13,290 bases of DNA from Deltaproteobacteria bacterium UBA2385 (GTDB lineage Bacteria > Myxococcota_A > UBA796 > UBA2385): contig DDSR01000362.1 of the NCBI GenBank assembly GCA_002343455.1, positions 1 through 13,290 of the forward strand, given 5' to 3'. Below the pieces are notes generated by a model. The model did not search any database. It worked only from the letters and a program-made list of their open reading frames with translations, and was not told where the DNA came from. The position numbers were made by a program, and so were the translations under genes. This document shows, piece after piece, positions 13,178 through 13,290 of the stretch. Positions within the stretch are counted from its first letter, which is position 1; each line of letters begins with the position of its first letter.

Positions 13178-13186
13178 TGGTACGCT
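13178..13186 (+). promoter_or_regulatory. Extended -10 promoter element of the 13216 gene
   Basis: TGG-TACGCT, identical to the element at 8202-8210, begins five bases after the preceding stop codon and ends 29 bases before the next ATG. No clear -35. It suggests that the last gene has its own promoter rather than being read only from the upstream gene. Confidence 0.42.
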
Positions 13187-13215
13187 GGGTGCCAACCTCA
13201 ACAAGGAAGGCTCCC

Positions 13216-13290
13216 ATGCTGAAGATCTCCACCTCGACCCGCGCGCTGGCCTCCCTCCCCCTCCTCCTGGCCCTGGCCGCCTGCGGCGAC
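13216..13290 (+). CDS. Lipoprotein, N-terminus only (runs off window)
   Basis: Twenty-five codons are visible. The ATG at 13216 has GGAAGG five bases upstream. The sequence is a lipoprotein signal peptide: basic start (MLKIS, R9), hydrophobic core and lipobox LAAC with C23, followed by Gly-Asp. The mature protein lies outside the window, so no function can be given. Its promoter-like site and signal style match the lipoprotein genes at 8231 and 12400. Confidence 0.75.
   Translation, partial: MLKISTSTRALASLPLLLALAACGD

Noticed and set aside
1..13290. Mobile element, CRISPR array, toxin-antitoxin pair, defence island or biosynthetic cluster
   Set aside because: No transposase, integrase, repeat-spacer pattern, paired small toxin genes, defence effector domains or assembly-line enzymes are visible on either strand.

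Overview
This is a GC-rich, gene-dense chromosomal segment with no sign of mobile DNA. I see no rRNA, tRNA, CRISPR array, transposase or integrase, and no gene whose base composition stands apart from its neighbours. The style suggests Myxococcota or a related lineage formerly placed in Deltaproteobacteria: very high GC, several signal-peptide lipoproteins with Gly/Asp-rich linkers and thrombospondin type-3 (TSP3) Asp repeats, paired MlaE-type permeases, and a secreted prolyl oligopeptidase. This assignment is an inference from gene style, not from a marker gene.

Layout. 1-908 (-): left-truncated exported protein with Sel1/Hcp-like Cys repeats and two TonB-C/AgmX-like segments. 969-2060 (+): 6-phosphofructokinase. 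2132-2779 (+): four-helix membrane protein of unknown function. 2787-3623 (-): YycJ/WalJ-type metallo-beta-lactamase-fold hydrolase. 3722-3814 (+): possible 30-residue membrane peptide, overlapping by one base an SH3-like secreted protein at 3814-4140 (+). 4137-4628 (-): small secreted protein of unknown function. 4703-6991 (+): an operon of two MlaE-family permeases and an MlaF-like ATPase. 7110-8156 (+): secreted alpha/beta hydrolase. 8231-9034 (+): thioredoxin-fold lipoprotein. 9039-11129 (-): secreted S9A prolyl oligopeptidase. 11161-12267 (-): RhlE-like DEAD-box RNA helicase. 12400-13173 (+): lipoprotein of unknown function. 13216-13290 (+): start of a further lipoprotein. No gap exceeds about 130 bases; the largest is the divergent region 12268-12399.

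How the genes work together. The only clear multi-gene machine is the MlaE-MlaE-MlaF transporter, which by family should move phospholipids or related lipids across the envelope. Its usual MCE-domain substrate carrier is absent from the window. Most other genes are single units that share an envelope theme: exported or lipid-anchored proteins, a secreted peptidase, a secreted esterase-type hydrolase and a disulfide-type redox lipoprotein. Several plus-strand genes, mostly lipoproteins, are preceded by the same extended -10 pattern (TGN-TANNNT).

Most striking non-coding signal. The leader of the helicase gene holds alternating complementary arms that could form two mutually exclusive hairpins, one of which would hide the ribosome binding site. 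I did not find a defence system, biosynthetic cluster or other clearly new multi-gene system. The findings are small-scale candidates and are scored accordingly.
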